The notes under the pieces: model-generated | Databases searched by the model: none | What the model was told of the DNA's origin: nothing | What the model saw: only the letters and a program-made list of their open reading frames with translations | Source of the DNA: Bacteroidales bacterium | Lineage (GTDB): Bacteria; Bacteroidota; Bacteroidia; Bacteroidales; UBA932 | Direction: 5' to 3' | DNA: 64,000 bases | Assembly (NCBI GenBank): GCA_017399905.1 | Contig: JAFQAR010000020.1 | Location: 56,364-120,363, forward strand | Shown here: positions 51,306 through 60,598 of the stretch, piece by piece | How positions within the stretch are numbered: position 1 is the first letter of the stretch | Layout: every line of letters starts with the position of its first letter | Position numbers and translations under genes: made by a program

Positions 51306-52124
51306 ATGAAAGCCGCTATATATATAGGTAAGCCTGAGCTTGAGAAGGATCTCAGGCTCGCCGCTCTCATCGACGCCTTGCGCCGTGGGGGCTGTGATCT
51401 GTATTCCGTATATGGTGCTGAGGATGTTGCGGAAGATACCGATATGCTTCTGAGCGTAGGTGGCGACGGCACCTTCCTTTCATGTGCAGCGATTGCAGGA
51501 AGGCTGGGCCTTCCGCTTATGGGTGTCAATCTGGGACGTCTCGGTTTCCTGTCGGAGAACCGTCCGGAAGATGTCGCGTCCGCGATTCTCTCCGGAGATT
51601 ATGTCATCGAGGACCGCACGATGCTCCGTGCCGATGTGAGGACCGGAAACGCGCCTATGGATGCATGGCCTTATGCACTCAATGAAATGACGGTCCGCAG
51701 GAGCGGGGCTGCCATGCTCGGCGTAGACGTCGTTCTTGACGGTGTACAGCTTCCTACATATTGGGCGGACGGACTTGTGATCTCCACCAGTTCGGGGTCT
51801 ACAGCTTATTCATTGAGCGTAGGGGGCCCGATCGTCCTCCCTCAATCGCGGGTGCTCATAATATCTCCTATCGCACCTCACAATCTCAACATCCGTCCGC
51901 TTGTGGTTCCGGATTCCTCGGAAATCCTGCTCAGGATGCATTCCAGGGATGGAAAATACGAGTTTTCCGTCGACAACAGGAGCGTGGATCTTGATGAGGA
52001 TGTGGAGGTGAAGATATCCGTGGCACAGTTTTCGCTTAAACGTGTCCGGCTGAACAGTTCCGATTTTATTAATGCCCTGACTGAAAAACTTTTCTGGGGC
52101 GAAGACGTCAGAAACATCAAGTGA
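51306..52124 (+). CDS. nadK: NAD kinase
   Basis: The ATG at 51306 is chosen (272 aa). A GTG at 51282 would add eight residues and overlap the -7 element. The enzyme phosphorylates NAD+ to NADP+. The catalytic GGDGT loop is at residues 52-56, the NE motif in YALNEMTVRR, and the C-terminal region TSSGSTAYSLSVGGPIV and SPIAPHNLNIRP is the standard NAD-binding part. It begins the plus-strand run nadK-uppS-bamA-skp. uppS follows with an overlap or 5-bp gap depending on its start. Confidence 0.96.
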   Translation: MKAAIYIGKPELEKDLRLAALIDALRRGGCDLYSVYGAEDVAEDTDMLLSVGGDGTFLSCAAIAGRLGLPLMGVNLGRLGFLSENRPEDVASAILSGDYVIEDRTMLRADVRTGNAPMDAWPYALNEMTVRRSGAAMLGVDVVLDGVQLPTYWADGLVISTSSGSTAYSLSVGGPIVLPQSRVLIISPIAPHNLNIRPLVVPDSSEILLRMHSRDGKYEFSVDNRSVDLDEDVEVKISVAQFSLKRVRLNSSDFINALTEKLFWGEDVRNIK

Positions 52125-52129
52125 ATAAC

Positions 52130-52858
52130 ATGTCAACCGATAAAGTGACCAATGTGCCTGTGCATGTATCTATGATCATGGACGGCAACGGCCGTTGGGC
52201 CAAGGAAAGAGGAAAGGAAAGGGTCTTTGGCCATTTTGAAGGAGTGGAAAGTGTCCGTGCCTGTGTCGAGGCTGCGGTGGAAAACGGGGTGAAATACCTC
52301 TCTCTGTATGCTTTCTCGGAGGAGAACTGGAACCGCCCTCAGGCCGAGGTAGAGACCCTTATGGGGCTGATGGTCAAGGCTATGGCTGACGAGATGGACA
52401 AGCTCGACAGCAACGGGGTGAGGTTCATGGTGATAGGAAACCGTGCGCGTCTCGGTGACAGCCTCAACCGCACGATCGACGAGTGCATGGAGCGCACCGC
52501 GTCGAATACGACCCTTACGCTTGTCATTTTCCTCAGTTACAGCGGAAAGTGGGACATATTCCAGGCTGCATCGAAGATGGCGGAGGAGATTGCCTTGCAT
52601 CCGGAAAGGAAGGACGAGATACTTTCGGCGGGAGTCGACGGATTCGACAGATATCTTTCGACCGCTGGAATCCCTGACCCTGACCTTATAGTCAGGACTT
52701 CAGGTGAAAGCCGCATGAGCAACTACCTGCTGTGGCAGGGGGCCTATTCGGAACTGCTCTTTGTGGATACCTTGTGGCCGGATTTTAGGAAGGAACATTT
52801 CCGTGCGGCGCTTGAAACATTCGCAAAACGCGACAGGCGTTATGGAAAAGTAAAATAA
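52130..52858 (+). CDS. uppS: isoprenyl (undecaprenyl) diphosphate synthase
   Basis: This is 242 aa from the ATG at 52130. An upstream GTG at 52121 would overlap the nadK stop by 4 bp and is also possible. It is a cis-prenyltransferase that makes the lipid carrier for peptidoglycan and O-antigen units. The catalytic motif MDGNGRWAK with Asp18 is present. GHFEGVESVRACVEAA, SLYAFSEENWNRP (the helix 3 region) and the C-terminal RTSGESRMSNYLLWQ, with the conserved SG-R, are typical. Length is normal. The bamA promoter lies inside the intergenic gap, so uppS and bamA may be partly separate. Confidence 0.96.
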   Translation: MSTDKVTNVPVHVSMIMDGNGRWAKERGKERVFGHFEGVESVRACVEAAVENGVKYLSLYAFSEENWNRPQAEVETLMGLMVKAMADEMDKLDSNGVRFMVIGNRARLGDSLNRTIDECMERTASNTTLTLVIFLSYSGKWDIFQAASKMAEEIALHPERKDEILSAGVDGFDRYLSTAGIPDPDLIVRTSGESRMSNYLLWQGAYSELLFVDTLWPDFRKEHFRAALETFAKRDRRYGKVK

Positions 52859-52871
52859 TTGCGTATATTTG
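52841..52871 (+). promoter_or_regulatory. promoter of bamA
   Basis: TATG at 52841-52844, 19 bp, then TATATTTG at 52864-52871, 24 bp before the bamA ATG. One change from consensus in the -33 element. Confidence 0.75.
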
Positions 52872-52895
52872 CAGTTTTGATTTAAGATTGTACAG

Positions 52896-55487
52896 ATGAA
52901 GATTCGCCAAATAGTCTCCTTGACGCTTTTCCTGATGCTGTCCTTGACAATGAGGGCCCAGCAGTCGGGAAATGATATTGTGGTTGACTACAACAAGCCT
53001 CAGAAATATATTGTAGGTGGAGTCCGTGTGGAAGGAAACAGCTATTTTTCTCCTGATCAGATCATCCAGATCACAGGACTTCAGGAGGGTATGGAAGTGA
53101 CTGTCCCAAGTGAGGAACTGACTTCCATCGTGAACAGGTTGTGGCTCCAGAGATATTTTGAAGACGTGGCCATAGCTGTGGATTCACTTGCTCCGACCCG
53201 TGATACCGCCTTCTTCAAGATCGCCATCATGGAGCGTCCGAGGGTTTCACGCTGGACATTCAGCGGCGTCAAGAGCGGTGAGCAGAAGGAACTTCTGGAA
53301 CGTCTGAACCTCAGGAGAGGAGGCGAGTTCTCGGAATATGTGGCGAAGACATCTACCGATATCATAAAGAGATATTATAAGGAGAAGGGTTTCCTCAATG
53401 TCAAGGTGGATGTGAACACAAAGCGTGATTCCGTCATCCGCAGTGCGATCAGAGTCCAGTTTGCAGTCGACAGAGGCGAGAAGGTCAAGATCAAGACCAT
53501 CACCTTCAACGGCGTCGAAAATGTGAAGGAAAGCAAGCTGGTGCGTTCGATGAAGAAGACCAAGGACTCGCGACTGATGAACTTCTTCAGTTCGAAGAAA
53601 TTCAACGAGGCCGAGTATGAGAACGACAAGAGGGCTCTCATAAGCGCCTTCAACGAAGCCGGTTACAGGGATGCACGTATCGTGAAGGACACGATGTATT
53701 ATCTCGAACCGGGAAGGGTGCAGATCGATTTCGATATTGACGAAGGCCGTCAGTACTATTTCAGGGATATAACATGGACAGGTAACTCTGTCTATTCTAC
53801 CGAGACCCTCAACGAAATCCTCAAGATCGAAAAAGGTGACATCTATGACGTCGTGACCATGGAGAAACGTCTCTTCGGCGGTGGAAAGCAGACAGAATAT
53901 GATGTGTCGAAGCTCTATAAGGACAACGGTTACCTCTTCTTCAACCTGCAGCCGGTGGAGCTGAACATCGATGGCGACTCTGTGGATGTGGAGATGAGGG
54001 TTGTGGAAGGCAAGCCTGCGACGCTGAACAATATCATCATCAACGGTAATGACCTTACCAACGAAAGGGTTGTCCGCCGTCAGATATTCACCCGTCCGGG
54101 ATACCTTTTCAGCCAGACGGAGTTTGAACGTTCCATCCGTGAGATCGCGTCCATGGGCCAGTTCGACCCTGAGGCGATCATGGAGTACGGCAAGGGCTAT
54201 TCGATCATCCCTAACCAGCTCAACAATACGGTTGACCTTGTATATAATGTGACCGAGAAGCCTTCCAGCCAGCTTGAACTTTCAGGTGGATGGGGCGGAA
54301 ACACATTCGTGGCGACAGTCGGAGTAAGCTTCAACAACTTCTCGACCCGAAGGATTCTGGACAAGACCGCATGGCGTCCGGTACCGCTCGGAGACGCACA
54401 GAACCTGTCAATCCGTTTCCAGACAAACGGTACATACTATACAAGCCTGTCGGCAAGCTTTTCGGAGCCTTGGCTTTTCGGAAAGAAACCTACATCGCTT
54501 AACCTTTCTGTCTATTATACTCGTCAGACGATGTCGAACCCATATTTCAACATCCTCAATAACGACCAGTATATGGAGGTATACGGATTTGCAGCCGGAC
54601 TCGGTAACCGTCTGAAATGGCCTGACAACTACTTCGTTCTGTACAACCAGCTCAGCTGGCAGACATATAAGCTTCGTGACTGGCCTTACAACTTCCTCTT
54701 CGATACGGGTATCTCGCATAACCTGAGCTATACGCTCAGCCTGTCAAGAAATTCGACTGACCAGCAGATTTATCCGCGTGTGGGATCTGACTTCAGCTTC
54801 TCGCTGCAGCTCACTCCACCTTACTCCCTCCTGAGAAAGACGGACAGGGGATTGCTTGATGAGGACGGTAATCCTACGAAGGTGAAGAGCTGGAGAGACA
54901 TCAATTACGACTTCCAGTCATCCCAGGACCGCTACCGTTGGATCGAGTATCACAAATGGACGTTCAAGGGTGCCGTGTATACCAAGCTTGTAGGAGACCT
55001 CGTGCTGATGGCAAGGGCGCAGTTCGGATATCTCGGATATTACAACAGGAAGTGGGGATATTCTCCGTTTGAGGGATTCCGCGTCGGTGGTGACGGTATG
55101 TCAGGCTACGACACATACGGTTCGGAGATCATTTCTCTCCGCGGTTATGAGAACTATGCCCTGACTCCGACTGCGACTTCAGGCTACAATACTTCCGGAA
55201 ACTATTATGCCGGTAACGTGTATGACAAGTTCACAGTCGAGCTCCGCTACCCTGTGATCCTCCAGCCTCAGTCCACCATCTATGCGCTCCTCTTCCTCGA
55301 AGGAGGTAACTGCTGGGCGGACATCAGGAAATTCAATCCGTTCGAGATCAGAAGGTCGGCAGGTGTCGGTGTGAGGGTGTTCCTCCCTATGATCGGTCTT
55401 CTCGGAGTTGACTGGGGATACGGATTCGACAACCATGACGGAAACGGCGGCAGCCAGTTCCACTTCGTCATAGGACAGCAGTTCTAA
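52896..55487 (+). CDS. bamA: outer-membrane assembly factor BamA
   Basis: This 863-aa protein has a signal peptide (about 1-20, cut near RAQQS). Five POTRA-like modules cover about 35-430 (YIVGGVRVEGNSYFSPDQI, PRVSRWTFSGVKSGEQKELL, KVKIKTITFNGVENVKESKL, YYFRDITWTGNSVYSTETL and ATLNNIIINGNDLTNERVV). The Omp85 barrel follows, with the family motif near the end (GFRVGGDGMSG, then ISLRGYENYAL) and a terminal FHFVIGQQF strand with C-terminal Phe. BamA folds proteins into the outer membrane. skp follows 40 bp downstream. Confidence 0.97.
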   Translation: MKIRQIVSLTLFLMLSLTMRAQQSGNDIVVDYNKPQKYIVGGVRVEGNSYFSPDQIIQITGLQEGMEVTVPSEELTSIVNRLWLQRYFEDVAIAVDSLAPTRDTAFFKIAIMERPRVSRWTFSGVKSGEQKELLERLNLRRGGEFSEYVAKTSTDIIKRYYKEKGFLNVKVDVNTKRDSVIRSAIRVQFAVDRGEKVKIKTITFNGVENVKESKLVRSMKKTKDSRLMNFFSSKKFNEAEYENDKRALISAFNEAGYRDARIVKDTMYYLEPGRVQIDFDIDEGRQYYFRDITWTGNSVYSTETLNEILKIEKGDIYDVVTMEKRLFGGGKQTEYDVSKLYKDNGYLFFNLQPVELNIDGDSVDVEMRVVEGKPATLNNIIINGNDLTNERVVRRQIFTRPGYLFSQTEFERSIREIASMGQFDPEAIMEYGKGYSIIPNQLNNTVDLVYNVTEKPSSQLELSGGWGGNTFVATVGVSFNNFSTRRILDKTAWRPVPLGDAQNLSIRFQTNGTYYTSLSASFSEPWLFGKKPTSLNLSVYYTRQTMSNPYFNILNNDQYMEVYGFAAGLGNRLKWPDNYFVLYNQLSWQTYKLRDWPYNFLFDTGISHNLSYTLSLSRNSTDQQIYPRVGSDFSFSLQLTPPYSLLRKTDRGLLDEDGNPTKVKSWRDINYDFQSSQDRYRWIEYHKWTFKGAVYTKLVGDLVLMARAQFGYLGYYNRKWGYSPFEGFRVGGDGMSGYDTYGSEIISLRGYENYALTPTATSGYNTSGNYYAGNVYDKFTVELRYPVILQPQSTIYALLFLEGGNCWADIRKFNPFEIRRSAGVGVRVFLPMIGLLGVDWGYGFDNHDGNGGSQFHFVIGQQF

Positions 55488-55527
55488 ATGAAAATACAGG
55501 AAGATAATAATAACAGAAATAAGAATT

Positions 55528-56106
55528 ATGAAAAAGTTGTTTTTGATCGCAGCGATGGCTGTAATGTCAGTGGCTGCAAGTGCACAGACTCTTAAGTGGG
55601 CATATGTTGACTTCAACGAGATCATCATGCTTATGCCGGAGATGGACTCGGCAAGAGCTACCCTTGAGGAGAATCAGAAGACAAATGAAGAGATTCTGAT
55701 GGCAATGTATGAAGAGTATCAGACCAAGGCTCAGCAGTATCAGCAGAAAGCAGAGTCATGGACTCCTGCAATCCGTGAGAGCAAGGAGAAGGAGATAATG
55801 GAGATCCAGGCAAGGCTCGAGCAGACTCAGCAGAGTCTTCAGCAGGAGATGCAGCAGCTCCAGAACAACCTTCAGGCTCCTATCTATGAGAAGGCTCAGA
55901 ATACGGTGAACGAGCTTGCAAAGGCAAAGGGTGTGGCTTTCGTGTTCGAGAAGAGCTCTCTTCTCTATGTCGATCCGGCTCAGGGTATCGACCTTACAGC
56001 TGAGGCACGCAAGGCTCTCAACATTCCTGCAGACAGGACACTCGAGTCTCTCCAGGCTGAACTTCAGGCTAAGGCACAGGCAGCTCAGGCGGCTCAGATG
56101 CAGTAA
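55528..56106 (+). CDS. skp: OmpH/Skp-family periplasmic chaperone
   Basis: This 192-aa protein has a clear cleavable signal (MKKLFLIAAMAVMSVAASAQ, cut at about residue 19). After WAYVDFNEIIMLMPEM it is a long coiled-coil helix with Gln-rich heptads (about 45-120), the tentacle arms that cage unfolded outer-membrane proteins. The C-terminal part LAKAKGVAFVFEKSSLLYVDP returns to the base domain. It directly follows bamA, the arrangement seen in many bacteria. The tail is Ala/Gln-rich. A terminator follows. Confidence 0.92.
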   Translation: MKKLFLIAAMAVMSVAASAQTLKWAYVDFNEIIMLMPEMDSARATLEENQKTNEEILMAMYEEYQTKAQQYQQKAESWTPAIRESKEKEIMEIQARLEQTQQSLQQEMQQLQNNLQAPIYEKAQNTVNELAKAKGVAFVFEKSSLLYVDPAQGIDLTAEARKALNIPADRTLESLQAELQAKAQAAQAAQMQ

Positions 56107-56124
56107 TATCAACTACAGATTGAT

Positions 56125-56160
56125 ACGGCGGACCATGTTTTCATGGCCCGCCGTTTTCTT
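56125..56160 (+). terminator. terminator after skp
   Basis: Stem ACGGCGGACCATG with CATGGCCCGCCGT (one A-C mismatch), loop of four T, then TTTCTT. This ends the nadK-uppS-bamA-skp run. Confidence 0.88.
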
Positions 56161-56206
56161 TATGCAAAAAAGTGGGGAATTGTATCTCGTTTTTAGGAAA
56201 TTTATA

Positions 56207-56214
56207 TACATTTG
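56207..56214 (+). promoter_or_regulatory. -7 element for korA
   Basis: TACATTTG, 41 bp before the korA ATG. No -33 element at the expected spacing. Confidence 0.55.
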
Positions 56215-56255
56215 TATCAAAATCCAATGATTTTATTTTAAATTATAACTAAACT

Positions 56256-58085
56256 ATGCAACACAAGGTTATTGATACTAAAGATGTTGTAATCAGATTT
56301 GCTGGAGATTCGGGAGATGGCATGCAGCTCACCGGGTCTCTTTTTGCAGATATGTCGGCAATCTTCGGTAACGAACTTTCAACATTTCCGGACTATCCGG
56401 CTGAAATCAGGGCTCCTCATGGCACTGTTTCAGGAGTTTCTGGTTTCCAGGTACATATCGGAAGCGAGCATATCACCACCCCGGGTGATTTCTGCGACCT
56501 GCTTGTAGCTATGAATCCGGCTGCGCTCAAGGCTAACGCAAAATGGCTCAAGAGAACAGCCATGGTCCTTATCGACTCTGATACCTTCGATGAAGACGGC
56601 TTGAAGAGAGCCGGACTCAAGAGCGATCCTATCGCTGAACTCTACATAGAGGACAGGACCATCATAATCGCCCCGATCACGACTCTTACTGAAGAGAGCC
56701 TCAAGGACAGCGGACTTGACAAGAAGACCATCGACAAGTGCAAGAACATGTTCACCCTCGGAATGGCATGTTACATCTACAACCGTCCGATGGAGTATAT
56801 CTTCCAGTATCTTGAACGTAAGTTCGGCAAGAAGAAGCCGGAACTTATAGAACCGAACAAGAAGGTCCTCAAGGACGGATACAACTACGCTGCAAACATT
56901 CAGGCTATCCCGAATACATATAATATCGAACCGGCTCATCAGCCAGCAGGACTTTACAGGAACATAACAGGAAACCAGGCTACGGCATGGGGTCTCCTCG
57001 CAGCTGCGGAGAAGGCCAATCTTCCGCTTTTCTGCGGATCTTATCCTATCACTCCTGCTACGGGAATCCTTGAGGAGCTTGCGGTTCACAAGAGCCTCGG
57101 AGCAAAGACCCTTCAGGCAGAGGATGAGATCGCGGGCATATGTACGGCTATCGGTGCCGCATTTGCCGGCAACCTCGCCGTGACCACTACTTCCGGTCCG
57201 GGCCTCTCCCTCAAGTCTGAGGCGCTCGGCCTTGCCGTCATGACGGAACTTCCGCTCGTGGTTGTGGATGTGCAGCGTGCAGGCCCGTCGACAGGTATTC
57301 CTACAAAGACAGAACAGACTGACCTGAATCAGGCACTTTACGGACGTAACGGAGAATGTCCTATGGTCGTGATGGCCGCTCATTCTCCTGCCGGATGCTT
57401 TGATGCAGCCTTCAACGCAGCGAAGATAGCTCTTGAGCATATGACTCCAGTCCTTCTCCTTACAGAAGGATTCCTCGGCAACGGATCCGAGCCATGGCTC
57501 ATCCCTTCAATGAAGGACTATCCGAAGATTGTCCCTCCGTTTGCTCAGCCTAATACCGAATACAAGCCTTTCAGAAGAGATCCGGAGACATTGGTCCGCA
57601 GATGGGCGGTTCCTGGAATGGCAGGCTGCGAGCATCGTGTAGGAGGTCTCGAGAAGAATCACGACGGTGTCCTTTCTTCCGATCCGGTAAATCACGCGGT
57701 GATGGTGAAGGAACGTGCGATGAAGGTGCAGAAGGTCGCAGATTACATACCTGGACTGGAAGTCAACGGCCCTGAGAGCGGTAAGCTTCTTGTCGTAGGC
57801 TGGGGCGGTACATACGGTCATCTTCTTTCTGCGGTCCAGGAAGTCCGTTCGGCCGGCATTGACGTGAGCTTCGCCCACTTCGACTATATCATGCCTCTTC
57901 CTAAGAACACTCAGGAAGTGTTCTCGAAATTTGACAGGATTCTGGTATGTGAGCTTAACAGCGGCCATTTCGTCAATTATCTCAGGGGCATCATGCCTCA
58001 GTTCGCTTATAAGCAGTTCAATAAGGTCCAGGGCCAGCCTTTCCTTGTTCAGGAGATTGTCGCTGCGATAAAGGAAAATCTATAG
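56256..58085 (+). CDS. korA: 2-oxoglutarate:ferredoxin oxidoreductase, alpha subunit (gamma fused)
   Basis: This 609-aa protein has the gamma domain (about 8-190, VVIRFAGDSGDGMQLTGSLFA, typical of the gamma subunit) fused in front of the alpha pyrimidine-binding domain (about 235-460, GSYPITPATGILEEL, then TTTSGPGLSLKSEALGLAVMTELPLVVVDVQRAGPSTG). The third transketolase-C-like domain (about 470-605) ends the chain. Together with KorB it makes succinyl-CoA and reduced ferredoxin from 2-oxoglutarate, or runs in reverse to fix CO2 in anaerobes. The gamma-alpha fusion is the usual form in Bacteroidota. korB follows 27 bp downstream. No separate ferredoxin-like delta subunit is encoded beside it. 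Confidence 0.93.
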   Translation: MQHKVIDTKDVVIRFAGDSGDGMQLTGSLFADMSAIFGNELSTFPDYPAEIRAPHGTVSGVSGFQVHIGSEHITTPGDFCDLLVAMNPAALKANAKWLKRTAMVLIDSDTFDEDGLKRAGLKSDPIAELYIEDRTIIIAPITTLTEESLKDSGLDKKTIDKCKNMFTLGMACYIYNRPMEYIFQYLERKFGKKKPELIEPNKKVLKDGYNYAANIQAIPNTYNIEPAHQPAGLYRNITGNQATAWGLLAAAEKANLPLFCGSYPITPATGILEELAVHKSLGAKTLQAEDEIAGICTAIGAAFAGNLAVTTTSGPGLSLKSEALGLAVMTELPLVVVDVQRAGPSTGIPTKTEQTDLNQALYGRNGECPMVVMAAHSPAGCFDAAFNAAKIALEHMTPVLLLTEGFLGNGSEPWLIPSMKDYPKIVPPFAQPNTEYKPFRRDPETLVRRWAVPGMAGCEHRVGGLEKNHDGVLSSDPVNHAVMVKERAMKVQKVADYIPGLEVNGPESGKLLVVGWGGTYGHLLSAVQEVRSAGIDVSFAHFDYIMPLPKNTQEVFSKFDRILVCELNSGHFVNYLRGIMPQFAYKQFNKVQGQPFLVQEIVAAIKENL

Positions 58086-58112
58086 TCGGGAAATCTTTAT
58101 AAGAAAACAGTT

Positions 58113-59132
58113 ATGCCAAGATATACATTCAAGGAATTCAAGAGTGATCAGGAAGTCAGATGGTGCCCCGGATGTGGTGACCATGGTGTCCTTGCTGCTT
58201 TGCAGAGGGCTCTCCCTGATGTAACGGAAGCTTTGGGATACAGCAAGGAAAGATATGTGGTCGTATCAGGTATCGGATGCTCTTCCCGCCTTCCATATTA
58301 TATGAACACATATGGCTTTCACAGTATCCATGGACGTGCGACAGCCATATCGACCGGCATCAAGGTTGCGAATCCGGACCTTACCGTATGGCAGGCCTGC
58401 GGTGACGGTGATGCCCTTGCCATCGGAGGAAACCATTTCATCCATGCCATCAGAAGGAATGTCGATATCAACATCATTCTTTTCAACAATCAGATCTATG
58501 GTCTGACAAAGGGCCAGTATTCTCCGACTTCACGTTTCGGAGCCATTTCGAAGACCTCACCTTACGGAACGGTAGAGCATCCTTTCAATCCCGGAAGCCT
58601 CGTTCTTGGAGCAAAGGGAACTTTCTTCGCCCGCTCGCTCGATTCTGAGCTGAAGCTCACATCGGAGATCATGCTTTCCGCTGCCAAGCATGACGGATGC
58701 TCCGTGATGGAGATGCTTACCAACTGCGTGATCTTCAACGACGGTGCACACAAGCTCATTGCCGACAGGGAAGTCCGTGCGGACAGGACTATCATCCTCC
58801 GACATGGGGAGAAGATGATATTCGGAAAGAACCGCGACAAGGGACTCGTGCTCGACGGCATGGGTCTGAGGGTGGTGACCATAGGTGAGAATGGTGTGAC
58901 GGAAGATGACATTCTTGTACATGACGCACATTCCGACAATGTGGGTATCCATATGATGCTTGCGGACATGAAGTATCCGGATTATCCTGTGGCTCTCGGC
59001 GTCATCCGCGACGTGAAGGATGTCACTTATGATGACGGCGTTCGCGATCAGGTGGCTGAGGTGAAGGCTAAGTCGAAGATACAGTGTGTCGATGATCTGC
59101 TCCGCAGCGGATCGACATGGGAAGTCAGATAA
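58113..59132 (+). CDS. korB: 2-oxoglutarate:ferredoxin oxidoreductase, beta subunit
   Basis: This 339-aa subunit carries TPP and the proximal cluster. Cys18 and Cys21 (WCPGCGDHG) and the Cys in GIGCSSRLP and in MLTNCVIFN supply ligands for one 4Fe-4S cluster. The TPP motif is GDGDALAIGGNHF and the substrate loop is FNNQIYGLTKGQYSPTS. This pattern with the short alpha partner indicates 2-oxoacid oxidoreductases of the Kor type rather than pyruvate enzymes. gdhA follows 41 bp downstream, and since it makes 2-oxoglutarate from glutamate, the three genes may be regulated together. Confidence 0.93.
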   Translation: MPRYTFKEFKSDQEVRWCPGCGDHGVLAALQRALPDVTEALGYSKERYVVVSGIGCSSRLPYYMNTYGFHSIHGRATAISTGIKVANPDLTVWQACGDGDALAIGGNHFIHAIRRNVDINIILFNNQIYGLTKGQYSPTSRFGAISKTSPYGTVEHPFNPGSLVLGAKGTFFARSLDSELKLTSEIMLSAAKHDGCSVMEMLTNCVIFNDGAHKLIADREVRADRTIILRHGEKMIFGKNRDKGLVLDGMGLRVVTIGENGVTEDDILVHDAHSDNVGIHMMLADMKYPDYPVALGVIRDVKDVTYDDGVRDQVAEVKAKSKIQCVDDLLRSGSTWEVR

Positions 59133-59173
59133 CGGATCTCATAGAATACAAAACCATTAAATATACCACACAG

Positions 59174-60514
59174 ATGAACACAACAGAACTGATGGCCAAA
59201 CTCCAGGCCAAGTATCCTTACGAGAAGGAATATCTCCAGGCGGTACATGAAGTATTGGAGTCTATTGAGGAGGTTTACAACCAGCATCCTGAATTCGAGG
59301 ACGCAAAGATCGTCGAGCGTATCGTCGAGCCGGAGCGTATCCTTACCTTCAAGGTGACCTGGATTGACGACAATGGCGAAGTTCAGACAAATACCGGCTA
59401 CAGAGTGCAGTTCAACTCTGCAATCGGACCTTACAAGGGCGGTCTTCGTTTCCATCCGTCGGTGAACCTTTCGATCCTCAAGTTCCTCGGATTTGAACAG
59501 ACATTCAAGAATGCCCTCACAACTCTCCCTATGGGTGGTGGAAAGGGTGGATCTGACTTCAACCCAAGAGGAAAGTCTGATGCAGAGATCATGCGTTTCT
59601 GCCAGGCATTCATGCTTGAGCTCTGGAAGGTGATCGGTCCTGATCAGGACGTTCCTGCAGGTGACATCGGAGTAGGCGGACGCGAAATCGGTTTCATGTA
59701 CGGTATGTACAAGAAGCTCGCCCAGCAGTACAATACAGGTGTGCTTACCGGTAAGGGCCTTACTTGGGGCGGTTCTATCCTCCGTCCTGAAGCTACAGGT
59801 TTCGGTGCAGTATATTTCGTACAGCATATGCTTCAGATGGCCGGAAAGGACATCAAGGGAAAGACCATCGCTCTCTCCGGCTTCGGTAACGTGGCATGGG
59901 GTGCTGCAACAAAGGCTACAGAGCTTGGCGCCAAGGTAGTCGCTATCTCAGGTCCTGACGGAGCAATCTACGATCCGGAAGGAATGAATGCAGAGAAGAT
60001 CGCATACATGCTCGAGCTCCGCGCATCGAACAACGACGTTGTGGCTCCTTTTGCCGAGAAGTTCCCTTCTGCGACATTCTATCCTGGCAAGAAGGCCTGG
60101 AGCATCAAGTGCGACATCGCGATGCCTTGTGCCTTCCAGAATGAGATGACTGGTGCAGATGCCGAGGAACTCCTTGCAAACGGTACCTGGCTTGCTGCCG
60201 AGGTCTCTAACATGGGCTGTACACCTGAGGCAATCGCAACATTCCAGAAGGCAGGCATCATGTTCGCTCCTGGTAAGGCTGTAAACGCAGGTGGCGTGGC
60301 TACATCAGGTCTTGAAATGACTCAGAATGCCATGCATATCAGCTGGGGTCCTGCAGAAGTTGACGAGAAGCTCCACAGCATCATGGCTAACATCCACGAA
60401 GCATGTGTGAAGTATGGTACACAGCCGGACGGTTACATCAACTATGTGAAGGGTGCAAACATCGCAGGATTCATGAAGGTGGCGCAGGCAATGCTCGAAC
60501 AGGGTATAATTTAA
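59174..60514 (+). CDS. gdhA: NADP-specific glutamate dehydrogenase
   Basis: The start is the ATG at 59174 (446 aa, MNTTELMAKL). The longer frame from 59117 overlaps korB. The enzyme interconverts glutamate and 2-oxoglutarate plus ammonium. The glutamate-binding region GGLRFHPSVNLSILKFLGFEQ, the catalytic Lys loop LPMGGGKGGSDF, DVPAGDIGVGGREIGFMYG, and the nucleotide fold IALSGFGNVAWGAA are present. Length matches the hexameric class-I (S_50I) enzymes. NADP preference is the family norm for this type but is not proven here. No promoter is visible directly upstream, which fits cotranscription with korAB. Confidence 0.96.
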   Translation: MNTTELMAKLQAKYPYEKEYLQAVHEVLESIEEVYNQHPEFEDAKIVERIVEPERILTFKVTWIDDNGEVQTNTGYRVQFNSAIGPYKGGLRFHPSVNLSILKFLGFEQTFKNALTTLPMGGGKGGSDFNPRGKSDAEIMRFCQAFMLELWKVIGPDQDVPAGDIGVGGREIGFMYGMYKKLAQQYNTGVLTGKGLTWGGSILRPEATGFGAVYFVQHMLQMAGKDIKGKTIALSGFGNVAWGAATKATELGAKVVAISGPDGAIYDPEGMNAEKIAYMLELRASNNDVVAPFAEKFPSATFYPGKKAWSIKCDIAMPCAFQNEMTGADAEELLANGTWLAAEVSNMGCTPEAIATFQKAGIMFAPGKAVNAGGVATSGLEMTQNAMHISWGPAEVDEKLHSIMANIHEACVKYGTQPDGYINYVKGANIAGFMKVAQAMLEQGII

Positions 60515-60524
60515 TTGCCATTTG

Positions 60525-60574
60525 ATTGCTTTATTGTAAATAAAGAGTAACTTTGCGCCCGTTTTTAACGGGCG
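60525..60574 (+). promoter_or_regulatory. promoter and leader hairpin of the SLC13-type transporter gene
   Basis: ATTG at 60525-60528, 19 bp, then TAACTTTG at 60548-60555. Directly after the -7 element, CGCCCGTT (60556-60563) pairs with AACGGGCG (60567-60574) around a 3-nt loop. The hairpin begins at or before the likely start of transcription. Confidence 0.75.
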
Positions 60575-60598
60575 TAAAGTCTTTAACAATTAAATATA

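Noticed and set aside
56430-57440. 336-aa minus-strand frame opposite korA
   Set aside because: It is cysteine- and serine-rich with no motif and lies opposite a motif-bearing core gene.
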